64,000 nucleotides of DNA, from assembly GCA_040400005.1 (NCBI GenBank), contig JBBARC010000006.1:21326-85325 (forward strand), given 5' to 3'. The notes below the pieces were generated by a model, which was not told the DNA's origin, searched no databases, and worked only from the letters and a program-made list of their open reading frames with translations. Made by a program: the position numbers and the translations under genes. This stretch comes from JBBARC01 sp040400005. GTDB lineage: Bacteria > Pseudomonadota > Alphaproteobacteria > Acetobacterales > Acetobacteraceae. Positions 41,978 to 50,525 of the stretch are shown here, piece by piece. Every line of letters begins with the position of its first letter. Positions within the stretch are counted from its first letter, which is position 1.

Positions 41978-42898
41978 TTACTTCGCGGGCGCGGCGGGTT
42001 TGGCGGCAGGTTTGGCATCTGCCTTGGCGGCAGGCTTCATCGGCGTGCCATCCTGATTGTATTCGGTGATTTTCACCTGGGCCTTGGCTTTAACAATGGC
42101 GGCCTGCACGCCTTCCTGAACCAGCTTCTGGCCAATTTCCTGGCGCACCGAGTCGTAGGTGGGGGGCTGGCTGATGCGGGTATCAACCACGTTGATCACG
42201 TGCCAGCCATAGCGGGTGTGCACCGGGGTTTGGGTAAACGTGCCGGGTTTAAGGGTGAAGGCAACGGCGGAGAATTCCGGCAGCATGTCGCCTTTTTTGA
42301 AGTAGCCAAGATCGCCGCCCTGCTGGGTGGCGCTATCTTTCGGATCGCCGAATTTTTTTGCCATGTCTTCAAATTTTGGCGCGTTCGGGGCATTCAGCTG
42401 GGCGATGATATCCTTCGCCTTGGCTTCGGTATCAACCAGAATGTGGCGGGCGTGCACTTCCTGTTCGCCCGGCTTGCCGGCGTAATCGCGGTCATAGACT
42501 TTTTTGATGTTGTCTTCCGACATCGAGTCTTTCAGCTGGGTTTTGAGCACCGCCTGGGTGAGAATTTGGTCGGTCTGGTCGGCGATCTGCTTACGCACGG
42601 CGGGGTCTTTTTCCAGGTTCGCTTTGCGCGCTTCGATCAACAGGGCGCGCTTGGAAATCACCTGATCCAGCATTTTGGCATACACCACATCGGGGCCAAC
42701 GCGCTGGGCAACTTCTGGCGGCAACTGGGCAATGGCGGCCTGCACATCGGACATGTGAATAAGCTCGTGATCGACCTTGGCAACAACCACGTCGGTGGCC
42801 GGCTTGGCGGCGGCGGGCTTGGTGTCGGCGGCAAAAGCGGTTCCGGTAGCAATGGTTGCAAAGGCGGCAAATGCCGCGGCCGGGCGGGTAAGGCGCAT
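41978..42898 (-). CDS. Periplasmic parvulin-type peptidyl-prolyl isomerase
   Basis: The 306-residue protein has a signal peptide (RPAAAFAAFATIATGTAFA), a SurA-like N-terminal chaperone part, and one rotamase domain at about residues 140-235 (EVHARHILVDTEAKAKDIIA, then QQGGDLGYFKKGDMLPEF and THYGW-like TRYGWHVINVVD). The C-terminus is Lys/Ala/Pro-rich. It helps outer-membrane protein folding. It sits 13 bases upstream of argJ on the same strand, which may be coincidental. Confidence 0.93.
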   Translation of the reverse strand: MRLTRPAAAFAAFATIATGTAFAADTKPAAAKPATDVVVAKVDHELIHMSDVQAAIAQLPPEVAQRVGPDVVYAKMLDQVISKRALLIEARKANLEKDPAVRKQIADQTDQILTQAVLKTQLKDSMSEDNIKKVYDRDYAGKPGEQEVHARHILVDTEAKAKDIIAQLNAPNAPKFEDMAKKFGDPKDSATQQGGDLGYFKKGDMLPEFSAVAFTLKPGTFTQTPVHTRYGWHVINVVDTRISQPPTYDSVRQEIGQKLVQEGVQAAIVKAKAQVKITEYNQDGTPMKPAAKADAKPAAKPAAPAK

Positions 42899-43008
42899 GA
42901 GGGAGTTTCCTTAAGTGTTACAAATTCGCGGCCTTATCGCCCATGCGCGGGCGCGCCACAACTGGCGCAGCGCATGAATTCGCGGCAACCCGGCGGGCGG
43001 GTAAGGCA

Positions 43009-43345
43009 AGAAACTTCTTTTCTGAAGATAAAGACGCAAAAGACTTTTATGACGCTGGTGTGGAAAACGCTGTGGCAAGGATACCCCAGGCCCAGCATAA
43101 TCAAGTCTTTTTGCTTCTTTTTCTTTAGAAAAAGGTAACTGCCCAGGTAGGGTCGAAGCTACACAACCCATTGAAAACATTTATGGCGACTTCGGGTTTA
43201 GGTCTGGTTTCGATACGCAAACTGCCGAAAAAGGGACAGTTTGCGTCGGTAACGTAATGGCCTGCGCGCCGAGAGTTGAGTTTTTTGAGGCAGTTAGCGT
43301 TCTCACCCCTACCTGGGCAGTTACAGAAAAAGAAGACCTTAACTT
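43009..43345. repeat. Intergenic element family C, interrupted by a MITE
   Basis: The left arm starts near AAACTTCTTTTCTGAAGA and the inner arms are AAAAGACTTTTATGACGCTG and CAGCATAATCAAGTCTTTTT. The right outer arm is split at 43134/43325 by the 190-bp insertion. This copy lies between divergent genes, so the family is not limited to terminator positions. Confidence 0.85.
43135..43324. mobile_element. MITE with 18-bp perfect terminal inverted repeats, 8-bp target duplication
   Basis: The element is 190 bases. Its ends are GTAACTGCCCAGGTAGGG (43135-43152) and the exact reverse complement CCCTACCTGGGCAGTTAC (43307-43324). It is flanked by the direct repeat AGAAAAAG (43127-43134 and 43325-43332), and removing one copy plus the element restores a normal family-C right arm. 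No ORF lies inside. GTAA tips and 8-bp duplications are features of the IS66 family, so an IS66-like transposase is the likely mobiliser (inference). Confidence 0.93.
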
Positions 43346-43393
43346 ATCTTGCCTTGGGGGGTCTTGTGCCGTGGCCCAGGGGCCGATACGGCT

Positions 43394-44758
43394 ATGGGGA
43401 TGAAATCTCGTAACGGGGATGCCCCGGATGCTGATCTTGCTGACCTGATTCCACGGCTGGCACGCGCTGGTGTGCTGGTGGTCGGCGATTTGATGCTGGA
43501 CCGCTACGTGTATGGCGCGGTTTCGCGCATATCGCCGGAAGCGCCGGTGCCGGTGTTGAGCGTGGACCGCGAGGTAGCGCTGCCGGGCGGGGCCGGCAAT
43601 GTGCTGCGCAATTTAACCGCCCTGGGCGCTGCCTGCGCGTTTATTTCGGTGGTTGGCGATGATCAGGCGGGGTCCGATTTAACTGGGCTGATTGGCGGGC
43701 AGCCCAATGTAGAGCCGTGGTTGCTGGTGCAGGGCGGGCGTTGCACCACGATAAAAACCCGGTTTGTGGCAAGCGGCCAGCAATTGCTGCGCACCGATCA
43801 GGAAGTGACCGGAGCGATACACCCTAAATTGGCCGATCGGCTGTGCCGCATTGCCGGCGATGCGCTGGTGGCGACATCGGTGACAGTGCTGTCGGATTAT
43901 CGCAAGGGGGTGTTGGCGGGGGAGGTTCCTGCGCGCATTATTGCTTCCGCCAAGGCGGCATCGCGGCGGGTATTGGTGGATGCCGGGGCAGATTTTGCCC
44001 GCTACGCCGGTGCCGATGTGGTGTGTGTTACGGCGCGTGATTTGGGCGTTAGTGCGGCCGATTCGGCGGCGATGGAGGCGGCTGGGCGTGCGGCGATCGC
44101 GGCGCACGGGTTTGGCGCAGTAGTGGTGCATCGTGGTGCCGAGGGGATTGCGTTGATCAACGCGGCCGGCTGCCAATTATGGCCGCCGGCTTTGCCGCAT
44201 TTGGCCGAACACCCAGGCAGCCGCGATACGTTGGTGGCGGCCCTGGCGGCCAGTTTGGCGGCCGGTGCGGCAATGCCGGCGGCGTGCCGGGTAGCGGGTC
44301 TGGCGCTGGGGGTTGCGGCATCGCGGCCGGGCATCGCGGTTGCCGAAAACCGCGATTTGCTGGCGATGCTGACGCCGCATGGGCGGGCGCAGCGCAAGAT
44401 CATGGCGCCGGAATTGGCGGCCGAGCACACTGCGCGGTGGCGCGAGCTGGGGCTGAGCACGGCGTTTGTGGCTGTCGCGGTGGATAGCGATGTGGCCCCT
44501 GGCATTGTGGCGGCGGCAGGGTGCGAACGGCTGGTGGTGGGGGTTGAGGTTGCCGATGAGGCAGCGGGTAGTGACGCGGTGGTGGCCCTGCTGGCGCGCT
44601 TGGCGGCGCGGGTGGATGTGGATGCGGTGTGTTTGTATGCGCCGGCGGCACGTGTGGGCAATCTGACCGCGTTGCGGCCAGATGTGGTGAGCGTGGCGGC
44701 GGGGGCGGAGCTGGCGGCGTTAGTGCGCGGCTGGGGCGGGGTGCTGCGCGAGGTTTGA
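43394..44758 (+). CDS. HldE/RfaE-like protein with degenerate adenylyltransferase domain
   Basis: The 454-residue protein aligns end to end with HldE (heptose-7-P kinase plus heptose-1-P adenylyltransferase). The kinase half keeps GGAGNVLRNLTALGAACAF, the heptose segment KTRFVASGQQLLRTDQE and VLSDYRKGVL. The PfkB GAGD motif is changed to GSRD (the Asp remains). The nucleotidyltransferase half lost the HxGH site: in place of a GCFDLLHPGH-type motif there is VAVAVDSDVAPGIV, although LVVGVEVADEA and LRPDVVSVAAGAE are still recognisable. Adenylyltransferase activity is therefore unlikely. Start is 43394 or 43400. Confidence 0.8.
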   Translation: MGMKSRNGDAPDADLADLIPRLARAGVLVVGDLMLDRYVYGAVSRISPEAPVPVLSVDREVALPGGAGNVLRNLTALGAACAFISVVGDDQAGSDLTGLIGGQPNVEPWLLVQGGRCTTIKTRFVASGQQLLRTDQEVTGAIHPKLADRLCRIAGDALVATSVTVLSDYRKGVLAGEVPARIIASAKAASRRVLVDAGADFARYAGADVVCVTARDLGVSAADSAAMEAAGRAAIAAHGFGAVVVHRGAEGIALINAAGCQLWPPALPHLAEHPGSRDTLVAALAASLAAGAAMPAACRVAGLALGVAASRPGIAVAENRDLLAMLTPHGRAQRKIMAPELAAEHTARWRELGLSTAFVAVAVDSDVAPGIVAAAGCERLVVGVEVADEAAGSDAVVALLARLAARVDVDAVCLYAPAARVGNLTALRPDVVSVAAGAELAALVRGWGGVLREV

Positions 44759-44763
44759 TACCA

Positions 44764-44804
44764 AGCCGCCTTGATGATGACACTTCCATTATCAAGGCGG
44801 GCAT
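44764..44804 (+). terminator. Hairpin after the hldE-like gene
   Basis: GCCGCCTTGAT and ATCAAGGCGG face each other across a 16-base loop a few bases after the stop. There is no clear T tract, so it may be a weak terminator. Confidence 0.45.
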
Positions 44805-44808
44805 TAAG

Positions 44809-45000
44809 GCGGGTTGGTCTGCGCGCCGGGTTGGCGGGCGGCGGCGCGCGAAAAAAGACTAATGCCGACCCGCGTTGATCCATTCTTCATGGGTCAACCC
44901 TTAAGCGGGTTGGTCTGCGCGCCGGGTTGGCGGGCGGCGGCGCGCGAAAAAAGACTAATGCCGACCCGCGTTGATCCATTCTTCATGGGTCAACCCTTAA
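44809..45000. repeat. 96-bp perfect tandem duplication
   Basis: Two identical 96-base units start at 44809 and 44905; a third begins at 45001 (GCGGGTTGGT) and then diverges. Each unit includes GCGGGTTGGTCTGCGCGCCG, a GGGCGGCGGCGCGCG hairpin, AATGCCGACCCGC, and TTGATCCATTCTTCATGGGT. The identity implies a recent duplication. Confidence 0.9.
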
Positions 45001-45153
45001 GCGGGTTGGTATGAGACGCAAGGCTTTGCTGCGTGCGGCGCGGGCGGTACTGGTTGCGGGCGTCGGGTAATATTGCCCCGCGAGACTAAACCCGGATCGC
45101 AACGCATAATCTTCGTTTGGCGTTCTTGCGGACGTTAAAGTCCGTTGCTTGCG
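45001..45153. other. Intergenic remainder upstream of the modC stop
   Basis: I see only a small hairpin, GGACGTTAAAGTCC, at about 45130-45144, which could terminate modC (the gene ends at 45154 on the minus strand). No ORF is convincing. Confidence 0.5.
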
Positions 45154-46215
45154 CTACCCTTCAATAACTTCCACCGCCATAGCTTTAACCAGTGCGAAAA
45201 GCTGGTCGCCATTGCGTAAGTTCAACCGGTTGGCGCTGTCGGCCGTGACGTGGGCGAGGATTTGCCCACCGCCGAAGTCGAGTTCGACAAACACCGTGGA
45301 CCGGTCAAGGTCTTCAGCGAGACCGCAGATTGTCACCGGGATCACGTTGCTGACGCTGATGTTTCTGGGTGGGTCCAGCGCCAGAATAACGTCGCGCGCG
45401 GGGATGCGGATGCGCACCGGGGTGCGCGGTTCGGCTTTAAATTCGGGCACCAAAAATAGGTGTTTGCCGCAGCCGATTTCGGTCAGGCCGCGTTCGGCGA
45501 TGTTGCCGGCGACCTGGCCCAGCAATACGCCGGCCGCATCGTGGCGGGCGGCCAGCGGCAGATCAGCGCGGGCGCAGACTTCGCTGACACCGCCTTGGGC
45601 GATGACCTGCCCCTTATCCAGCAGCACCAGCGTATCAGCGAGCTGGCTAATTTCATCTAGCGCGTGGCTGACATAGATGATCGGGATATCAAAACGGCGG
45701 CGCAACTTGGCCAAATAGGGCAGAATTTCCTGGCGGCGCGGGGCATCCAGCGCCGATAGGGGTTCGTCCATCAGCAACAAGCGTGGTTGCGATAACAGTG
45801 CGCGGCCAATAGCGACGCGTTGGCGTTCGCCACCGGATAGGGTTTTGGGCATACGCGATAACAGGTTTTCAAGGCCCAGCAGGCTTGCAACTTCCGCGCC
45901 GGCGATGCGGCCCTTTGGCGCACGCATCATGCCGTAGCTGAGGTTTTGCTGCACGGTGAGGTGAGGGAACAGGCGGCCATCCTGAAACACTACGCCGATG
46001 CCGCGATGGTCGGCGGCGAGTTTGTCCAATCGCACGCCGCCGAGGTCGATGACCGCCGATTTGACGCGCAGCGTGCCGGCGATAGCGCCAAGCAGGGTGG
46101 ATTTACCAGCGCCTGAGGCGCCGAAAATACCAGTGACACTGGGCACCACCGATTCAAAACTGGCATCCAGGGTAAAGCCTGGAAAACTGTGTTTAATCGC
46201 GACGCGCAGCATCAT
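45154..46215 (-). CDS. modC: Molybdate ABC transporter ATP-binding protein
   Basis: ModC drives molybdate uptake. The ATPase domain has Walker A GIFGASGAGKSTLLGAIAG near 30, signature LSGGERQRVAIGRALL near 125, and Walker B LLLMDEPLSALDAP near 148. The C-terminal third holds the TOBE/MOP molybdate-sensing domain (RIPARDVILALDPPRNISVS and GDQLFALVKAMAVEVIE). The start overlaps the modB stop by four bases, giving coupled translation. 353 residues is the usual length. Confidence 0.94.
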   Translation of the reverse strand: MMLRVAIKHSFPGFTLDASFESVVPSVTGIFGASGAGKSTLLGAIAGTLRVKSAVIDLGGVRLDKLAADHRGIGVVFQDGRLFPHLTVQQNLSYGMMRAPKGRIAGAEVASLLGLENLLSRMPKTLSGGERQRVAIGRALLSQPRLLLMDEPLSALDAPRRQEILPYLAKLRRRFDIPIIYVSHALDEISQLADTLVLLDKGQVIAQGGVSEVCARADLPLAARHDAAGVLLGQVAGNIAERGLTEIGCGKHLFLVPEFKAEPRTPVRIRIPARDVILALDPPRNISVSNVIPVTICGLAEDLDRSTVFVELDFGGGQILAHVTADSANRLNLRNGDQLFALVKAMAVEVIEG

Positions 46216-46916
46216 TTGCGCAGTTTCCGTATGGCGAGTTCGCTGGCAATGAAGCCCAGCGTTGCTAGGGTAATGGCATAGAGCGATAGGCGCGTGGCCA
46301 GGGCTTCGCCGTCTGGGCGGCTGAGGGCTGCAAAAATCGCCAGCGGCAGGGTTTGGGTTTCACCGGGGATGGAGGCGGCAAAGGTGATGACGGCGCCGAA
46401 TTCGCCGATACAGGCGGTGAAGGCAATCGCCACGGCGGCCAAAATGCCGGGGGAGGCGATCGGCAAGGTGATGGAGTTAAACCGATCGACCGGGCCGGCG
46501 CCCAAGGTTTTGGCGGCTTCGTGTAGGCCGGGATCGACCAGATCAAAACCCTGTCGGATGGCGCGCACCATTAACGGCAGGGTCATCACCATGCAGGCCA
46601 GCACGGCACCGGCGGTGGTGAAGGGCAGATGCACATTCAGGTGGCTGGCAAGCCAGATGCCGGCCGGGCCGTGGCGGCCGAACAGCAGCAACAGCAGCCA
46701 GCCAGTGACCACGGGGGGCAGCATAAGCGGCAAATTGACCAGCACGTTCAGCACCAGGCGGCCAGGGGCGAACAGGTGGTTCAGCGTCACCGCCAGGATC
46801 AGCGCCACAGGCAGCCCAAACAGCACCGCGCGGGCCGCGACGCTGAGCGTGAGCAGGATAATCTGCCCTTCAGCACCGCTGGGTGCCGCCGCGGACATGG
46901 CCGAAATGTCAGTCAT
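46212..46916 (-). CDS. modB: Molybdate ABC transporter permease
   Basis: The 234-residue protein (start 46916, MTDISAMSAAA) has about five membrane segments and the permease EAA loop HEAAKTLGAGPVDRFNSITL near residue 142. PLMLPPVVTGWLLLLLFGRHGP is the ModB signature. It lies between modA and modC as usual, but it is separated from modA by a gap of about 270 bases holding a strong palindrome. Confidence 0.94.
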   Translation of the reverse strand: MTDISAMSAAAPSGAEGQIILLTLSVAARAVLFGLPVALILAVTLNHLFAPGRLVLNVLVNLPLMLPPVVTGWLLLLLFGRHGPAGIWLASHLNVHLPFTTAGAVLACMVMTLPLMVRAIRQGFDLVDPGLHEAAKTLGAGPVDRFNSITLPIASPGILAAVAIAFTACIGEFGAVITFAASIPGETQTLPLAIFAALSRPDGEALATRLSLYAITLATLGFIASELAIRKLRK

Positions 46917-47060
46917 CACAAAGCTGTAGCCGATGGACGTGGGGGATGGAACCCTGGGCATGAAGGGATACGCAAGATGCTGGTTTTGTGTTCCAAAAAC
47001 GCCGCAATCAGGTTTCTTTATCTCTCGGTTAGTGGCGCCCGAGGCTTAAGCTGCGGTTAA

Positions 47061-47105
47061 AGCAAGATTGTTCGTGGCGGATCCGCCGCGAACGATAAAC
47101 TTGCT
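47061..47105. promoter_or_regulatory. 45-bp imperfect palindrome between modA and modB
   Basis: AGCAAG...CTTGCT outer arms, GTTCGTGGCGGA/TCCGCCGCGAAC inner arms, with one mismatch in the GC part and two extra bases in one arm. It could be an mRNA hairpin that tunes modA versus modBC levels, or an operator. Confidence 0.6.
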
Positions 47106-47185
47106 CGCCAAAACAACAAGTTAGAGTCTGATCGCCGATCGCTGCCGCGCCAATTTCAAGCGATCAGGCGCCCGCGGGGAGGCGT

Positions 47186-48022
47186 TTAGGGCAGGGTAAA
47201 TCCGTTGCGGCTGATGATAGCGGTGGCGGTGGGCGATTGCAGAAAGGTCAGAAAGCTCAACGCCAGGGGGGCGTTGCCGCCGACAATGCCGGCCGCCGGG
47301 TAGCGGATGGCGGGGTGGGTGCTGGTGGGGAAGTGCGCGAGCACGGCGATTTTTTTGGAGGTGAGCGCATCGGTTGCGTACACAATGCCCAAAGGGGCTT
47401 CGCCAGTTTCGACCATCACCAGGGCGGCCCGTACATCCTGGGCAGGAACCAAATGGGCGGCGAATTTATCCCAGATGCCAAGGGTTTTCAGCGCCGCCTG
47501 GGCGTAGCGCCCGGCTGGCACGGCGCTAGGATCGGCAATCGCTAGGCGACCGGTGGCGCCGAGGCGGGCGGAGAAATCGGCGCCTGGCGCCAGGGTGACT
47601 GCGGGCGCACCGGGGGCGCCGATCAGCACCAATGCGTTGCCGGCGATATCGTGGCGGGCATCGGCTAGCAGCATGGCGTGGCCGGCCAAACGGTCCATCC
47701 AGGCTTCATCGGCGGAGATAAACACATCGGCGGGGGCGCCATCGTCGATCTGGTGGGCAAGCAGGGACGATGGGCCAAACACCAGCCGGGGTGGTTTGTG
47801 GCCGGCCGCGACCCAGGCAGTGCCCAGGGTGGCCATGAGATCGGTCAGGCTGGCGGCGGCAAACACCGAAATGGCCGGTTCGCCAGCGCTGCGCGTCTGG
47901 GCGGCATACCCTTGGGCGGCTGGCAGGCTCAGACACAGGCAAAACGCCGCCGTGATGCGCATAACCATGCTGCGTGGAAATGGGCTTCGGCGTGCTGGCA
48001 TCACCTGTCTCCCGTTGGCCAC
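47186..48022 (-). CDS. modA: Molybdate ABC transporter substrate-binding protein (copy 1)
   Basis: This is a periplasmic binding protein of up to 278 residues with a signal peptide around MRITAAFCLCLSLPAAQGYA. The ligand-pocket motifs are VFAAASLTDLMATL near residue 55, FGPSSLLAHQIDDGAPADVF near 82, and GEAPLGIVYATDA near 205. The start may be 48022, 48001 or 47968; the last gives the cleanest signal peptide. Second in a tandem pair of modA genes. Confidence 0.92.
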   Translation of the reverse strand: MANGRQVMPARRSPFPRSMVMRITAAFCLCLSLPAAQGYAAQTRSAGEPAISVFAAASLTDLMATLGTAWVAAGHKPPRLVFGPSSLLAHQIDDGAPADVFISADEAWMDRLAGHAMLLADARHDIAGNALVLIGAPGAPAVTLAPGADFSARLGATGRLAIADPSAVPAGRYAQAALKTLGIWDKFAAHLVPAQDVRAALVMVETGEAPLGIVYATDALTSKKIAVLAHFPTSTHPAIRYPAAGIVGGNAPLALSFLTFLQSPTATAIISRNGFTLP

Positions 48023-48027
48023 CGTGA

Positions 48028-48834
48028 TCAGGGCGGCGTAAAACCGTATTGTGTAAAGATATCCCGTGCTGGCTGAGTATCCAGGAAACTTATAAAAGCG
48101 CCGGCGGCGGCCTGATTGCCGGCGGCGAGCACTGCAAAAGTGTAGCGAATCGCATTGTGCGATGAGGCCGGGAAAGCGCCAATAACGCCTAAACCAGGGC
48201 TGACCTGGGCATCGGACGCGAATACGATGCCGGCGGGGTCGGCGCCTTTCTCAACCGATGCCAGAGCCTCGCGGACATTGGCAAAATTATGTAGGCGGCC
48301 CTGCACGCGCGCCCAAAGCCCGAGTTTTTCCAGCGCTTGGCGGGCGAACACGCCGCCGATCACAAAGCGCGGGTCGCCCATGGCGAGCTTGCCAGTGGAG
48401 CCAAGCAGAGCGAGCAGATCGAAATCCGGGCCAATCGAGGCCGGCACCGCGCGCGCTTTGGGGGCAACCAGCACCAGGCTGTTGCCGTACAAAGTGCGCA
48501 GACTGTCGGTGGCGATCAGGCCGCGTTTGATCAGGGCCTGGGTAGCTGCCGGATCGGTGCTGGCGAACACATCGACATGGGCGCCGGCCGCAATTTCAGC
48601 CGCCAGTGACGCACTGGCAGCGAAACGAATGGTGGGGGGCGGGTTGCCCATGTGCGCCCACAGCGCGGCCGCATCATGCAAGGCGTTGGTCAGGCTGGCG
48701 GCCGCGTAAATGGTCAGGCCCGCCGCCGCTGCCGGGCCTGGCAGCAGTGTGCAAAGGTATATGAGCAGCACGGCGAGGCGGCGTAGATACAAAACCGGAC
48801 AACCCCCAGAAAAGCCATTGAACGTGATCGCCAT
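48028..48834 (-). CDS. modA: Molybdate ABC transporter substrate-binding protein (copy 2)
   Basis: The 268-residue ModA homologue has a signal peptide (LAVLLIYLCTLLPGPAAAAG), pocket motifs IYAAASLTNALHDAAALW and FAASASLAAEIAAGAHVDVF, and GADPAGIVFASDA near 200. It is clearly different in sequence from copy 1, so this is an old duplication or a second ligand specificity such as tungstate. It ends 5 bases before copy 1. Confidence 0.92.
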   Translation of the reverse strand: MAITFNGFSGGCPVLYLRRLAVLLIYLCTLLPGPAAAAGLTIYAAASLTNALHDAAALWAHMGNPPPTIRFAASASLAAEIAAGAHVDVFASTDPAATQALIKRGLIATDSLRTLYGNSLVLVAPKARAVPASIGPDFDLLALLGSTGKLAMGDPRFVIGGVFARQALEKLGLWARVQGRLHNFANVREALASVEKGADPAGIVFASDAQVSPGLGVIGAFPASSHNAIRYTFAVLAAGNQAAAGAFISFLDTQPARDIFTQYGFTPP

Positions 48835-48904
48835 GTAGCGGGGATCGTGCCGCGTTTCCTAGCCTAAACAGGCACAAAGCCACACTGGTCACGGCGAATT
48901 CATG

Positions 48905-48990
48905 TTCAGGGGCAAGACAAGGCTGGTGGGTCACGCGAAGGCGTGCTGCGCACTGGGGCCGCCCCCCCCACCCTTTTCTTGTCTTTTCTT
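48905..48990. repeat. Intergenic element family B, partial copy
   Basis: It contains AAGGCTGGTGGGTCACGCG, the shared core CGCGAAGGCGTGCTGCGCAC, then GGGGCCGCCCCCCC. It lies between the mod operon promoter region and the MFS gene stop. Confidence 0.75.
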
Positions 48991-48993
48991 GAC

Positions 48994-50412
48994 TCACGTC
49001 GCGTCCGGCCTGCGGCCGGCGATGTGGTCGCCGGTTTGGCGGGGCATCCATAGGGCGGCGGGGGCGGCGAGCAGGGAGATGGCGGCGAGGATCATGAAGG
49101 CGGCGGAGAAATTGGCAAGGGTTGGCGGTCCGGCGCCGGGGTGCACCCAGGTGAGGACGGCGGCGCTGATCGGGATACCGATGGTGAGGGAGACTTGTTG
49201 CAGGGCGGCATAGAGGGTGGTGGCGGCCGAGAGGCGGGGTTTGGGCACATCAGCGTAGGCGATGGCGTTGTAAGCGGTGAATTGCAGCGAGCGCAGAAAG
49301 CCGGTGATGAACAGCAAGGCGTAGATGGCAGCGATTGGCCAACTGGGGCGGAAAGCGGCGTAGCTGGCTAGGCCGGCGGCGCAGAGGATGGCGTTAAACA
49401 CAAGCGTGTTGCGGAAGCCGAAGCGGCGCAGTGCCCATTGGGTGCCGGTTTTGGAGACGATGGCGCCCAGGGCTGCCATAAAGGTGATGGCGCCACTTTC
49501 GGCGGCCGTGCGGCCGAAGCCGAGTTGGAACATCAGTGGCAACAGAAAGGGTGTGGCGCCGACGCCAATGCGGAACAGGCTGCCGGCGATGACGCTGATG
49601 GCGAAGCCGGGGTAGCGCATGAGGGCGAAATCGAGCAGTGGGCGGGGTTGGCTGCGGGCGCGGCGCACATAAAGAATGGCGGCGGTGACGCCGGTTGCGG
49701 TAACGGCGGATAGCAGGCGCCAGTCCACAGTGCCACGCCCGGCGATTTCGAGGGCTGCCATGATGCTGGCGAGTGCGGTGCCGCTGAGCAGGAGGCCGGC
49801 AATATCAAGCCGGCCGGGGTCTGGTTCCGGCCCGATGCGGATATAGCGCCAGGCGAGCAGCACGCCGATTAGCCCCATGGGCACATTGATATCGAAAATC
49901 CAGCGCCAGGAGGCGTAGGTAACCAGCATGCCGCCGATAGGCGGGCCGATGACCGGGCCGACCAGCCCCGGCACAGTGACCCAGGCCATGGCGGCGACCA
50001 TGCGCTGGGGCGGCACGGTGCGCAGCAGCACCAGACGGCCGACTGGCACCATCAGTGCACCGCCCGCACCTTGGATAATGCGGGCGGCAATCAGCATGGG
50101 CAGGCTAGTGGCCAGGCCGCACAGCACCGAGCCTGCGGTAAACACGGTGATGGCGATGGTAAAGATATAACGCGGGCCAAAACGATCGGCGAGCCAGCCG
50201 CTGGCCGGCACGAAGAGGGCGACCGAGAACAGGTAGGCGGTGAGGGCGATGTTGAGGCGCACCGGGTCGGCATGAAAATCGGCAGCCATGGCGGGTAGGG
50301 CGGTGGTGATAACCGTGCCATCAAGGTTTTGCATAAACAGGGCGGCGGCGACGATCAGGGCGGTGACGCGTTCGCGGTGGCGTTGGCTAGGGTCGAGAGG
50401 GGGCGCCGGCAT
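48994..50412 (-). CDS. MFS multidrug efflux transporter (DHA2/EmrB type)
   Basis: The 472-residue protein has about 13-14 membrane segments. It carries the MFS motif A (GWLADRFGPRYIF near 70), motif C (VTVPGLVGPVIGPPIGGML near 145-165), and the EmrB N-terminal ALFMQNLDGTVITTALPAMA. It exports drugs or toxic metabolites by proton antiport. Start 50412 (MPAPPLDPSQRH) is chosen over 50484. The substrate is unknown and no regulator or adaptor gene is adjacent. Confidence 0.9.
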   Translation of the reverse strand: MPAPPLDPSQRHRERVTALIVAAALFMQNLDGTVITTALPAMAADFHADPVRLNIALTAYLFSVALFVPASGWLADRFGPRYIFTIAITVFTAGSVLCGLATSLPMLIAARIIQGAGGALMVPVGRLVLLRTVPPQRMVAAMAWVTVPGLVGPVIGPPIGGMLVTYASWRWIFDINVPMGLIGVLLAWRYIRIGPEPDPGRLDIAGLLLSGTALASIMAALEIAGRGTVDWRLLSAVTATGVTAAILYVRRARSQPRPLLDFALMRYPGFAISVIAGSLFRIGVGATPFLLPLMFQLGFGRTAAESGAITFMAALGAIVSKTGTQWALRRFGFRNTLVFNAILCAAGLASYAAFRPSWPIAAIYALLFITGFLRSLQFTAYNAIAYADVPKPRLSAATTLYAALQQVSLTIGIPISAAVLTWVHPGAGPPTLANFSAAFMILAAISLLAAPAALWMPRQTGDHIAGRRPDAT

Positions 50413-50488
50413 AGCGCCAAGGTTTAGGCGTGTCAGCACGCGCCGGCCAGAGTGCGTACGGTGCGGCGCCGCCCCACCCCCCAACTTG

Positions 50489-50525
50489 CCAAGGTCTTTT
50501 GCTTCTTTTCGTCAGAAACGAGGGT
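50489..50525. repeat. Half copy of element family C
   Basis: AAGGTCTTTTGCTTCTTTTC with TCAGAAACGA is one outer arm. It lies at the methyltransferase stop. Confidence 0.65.
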
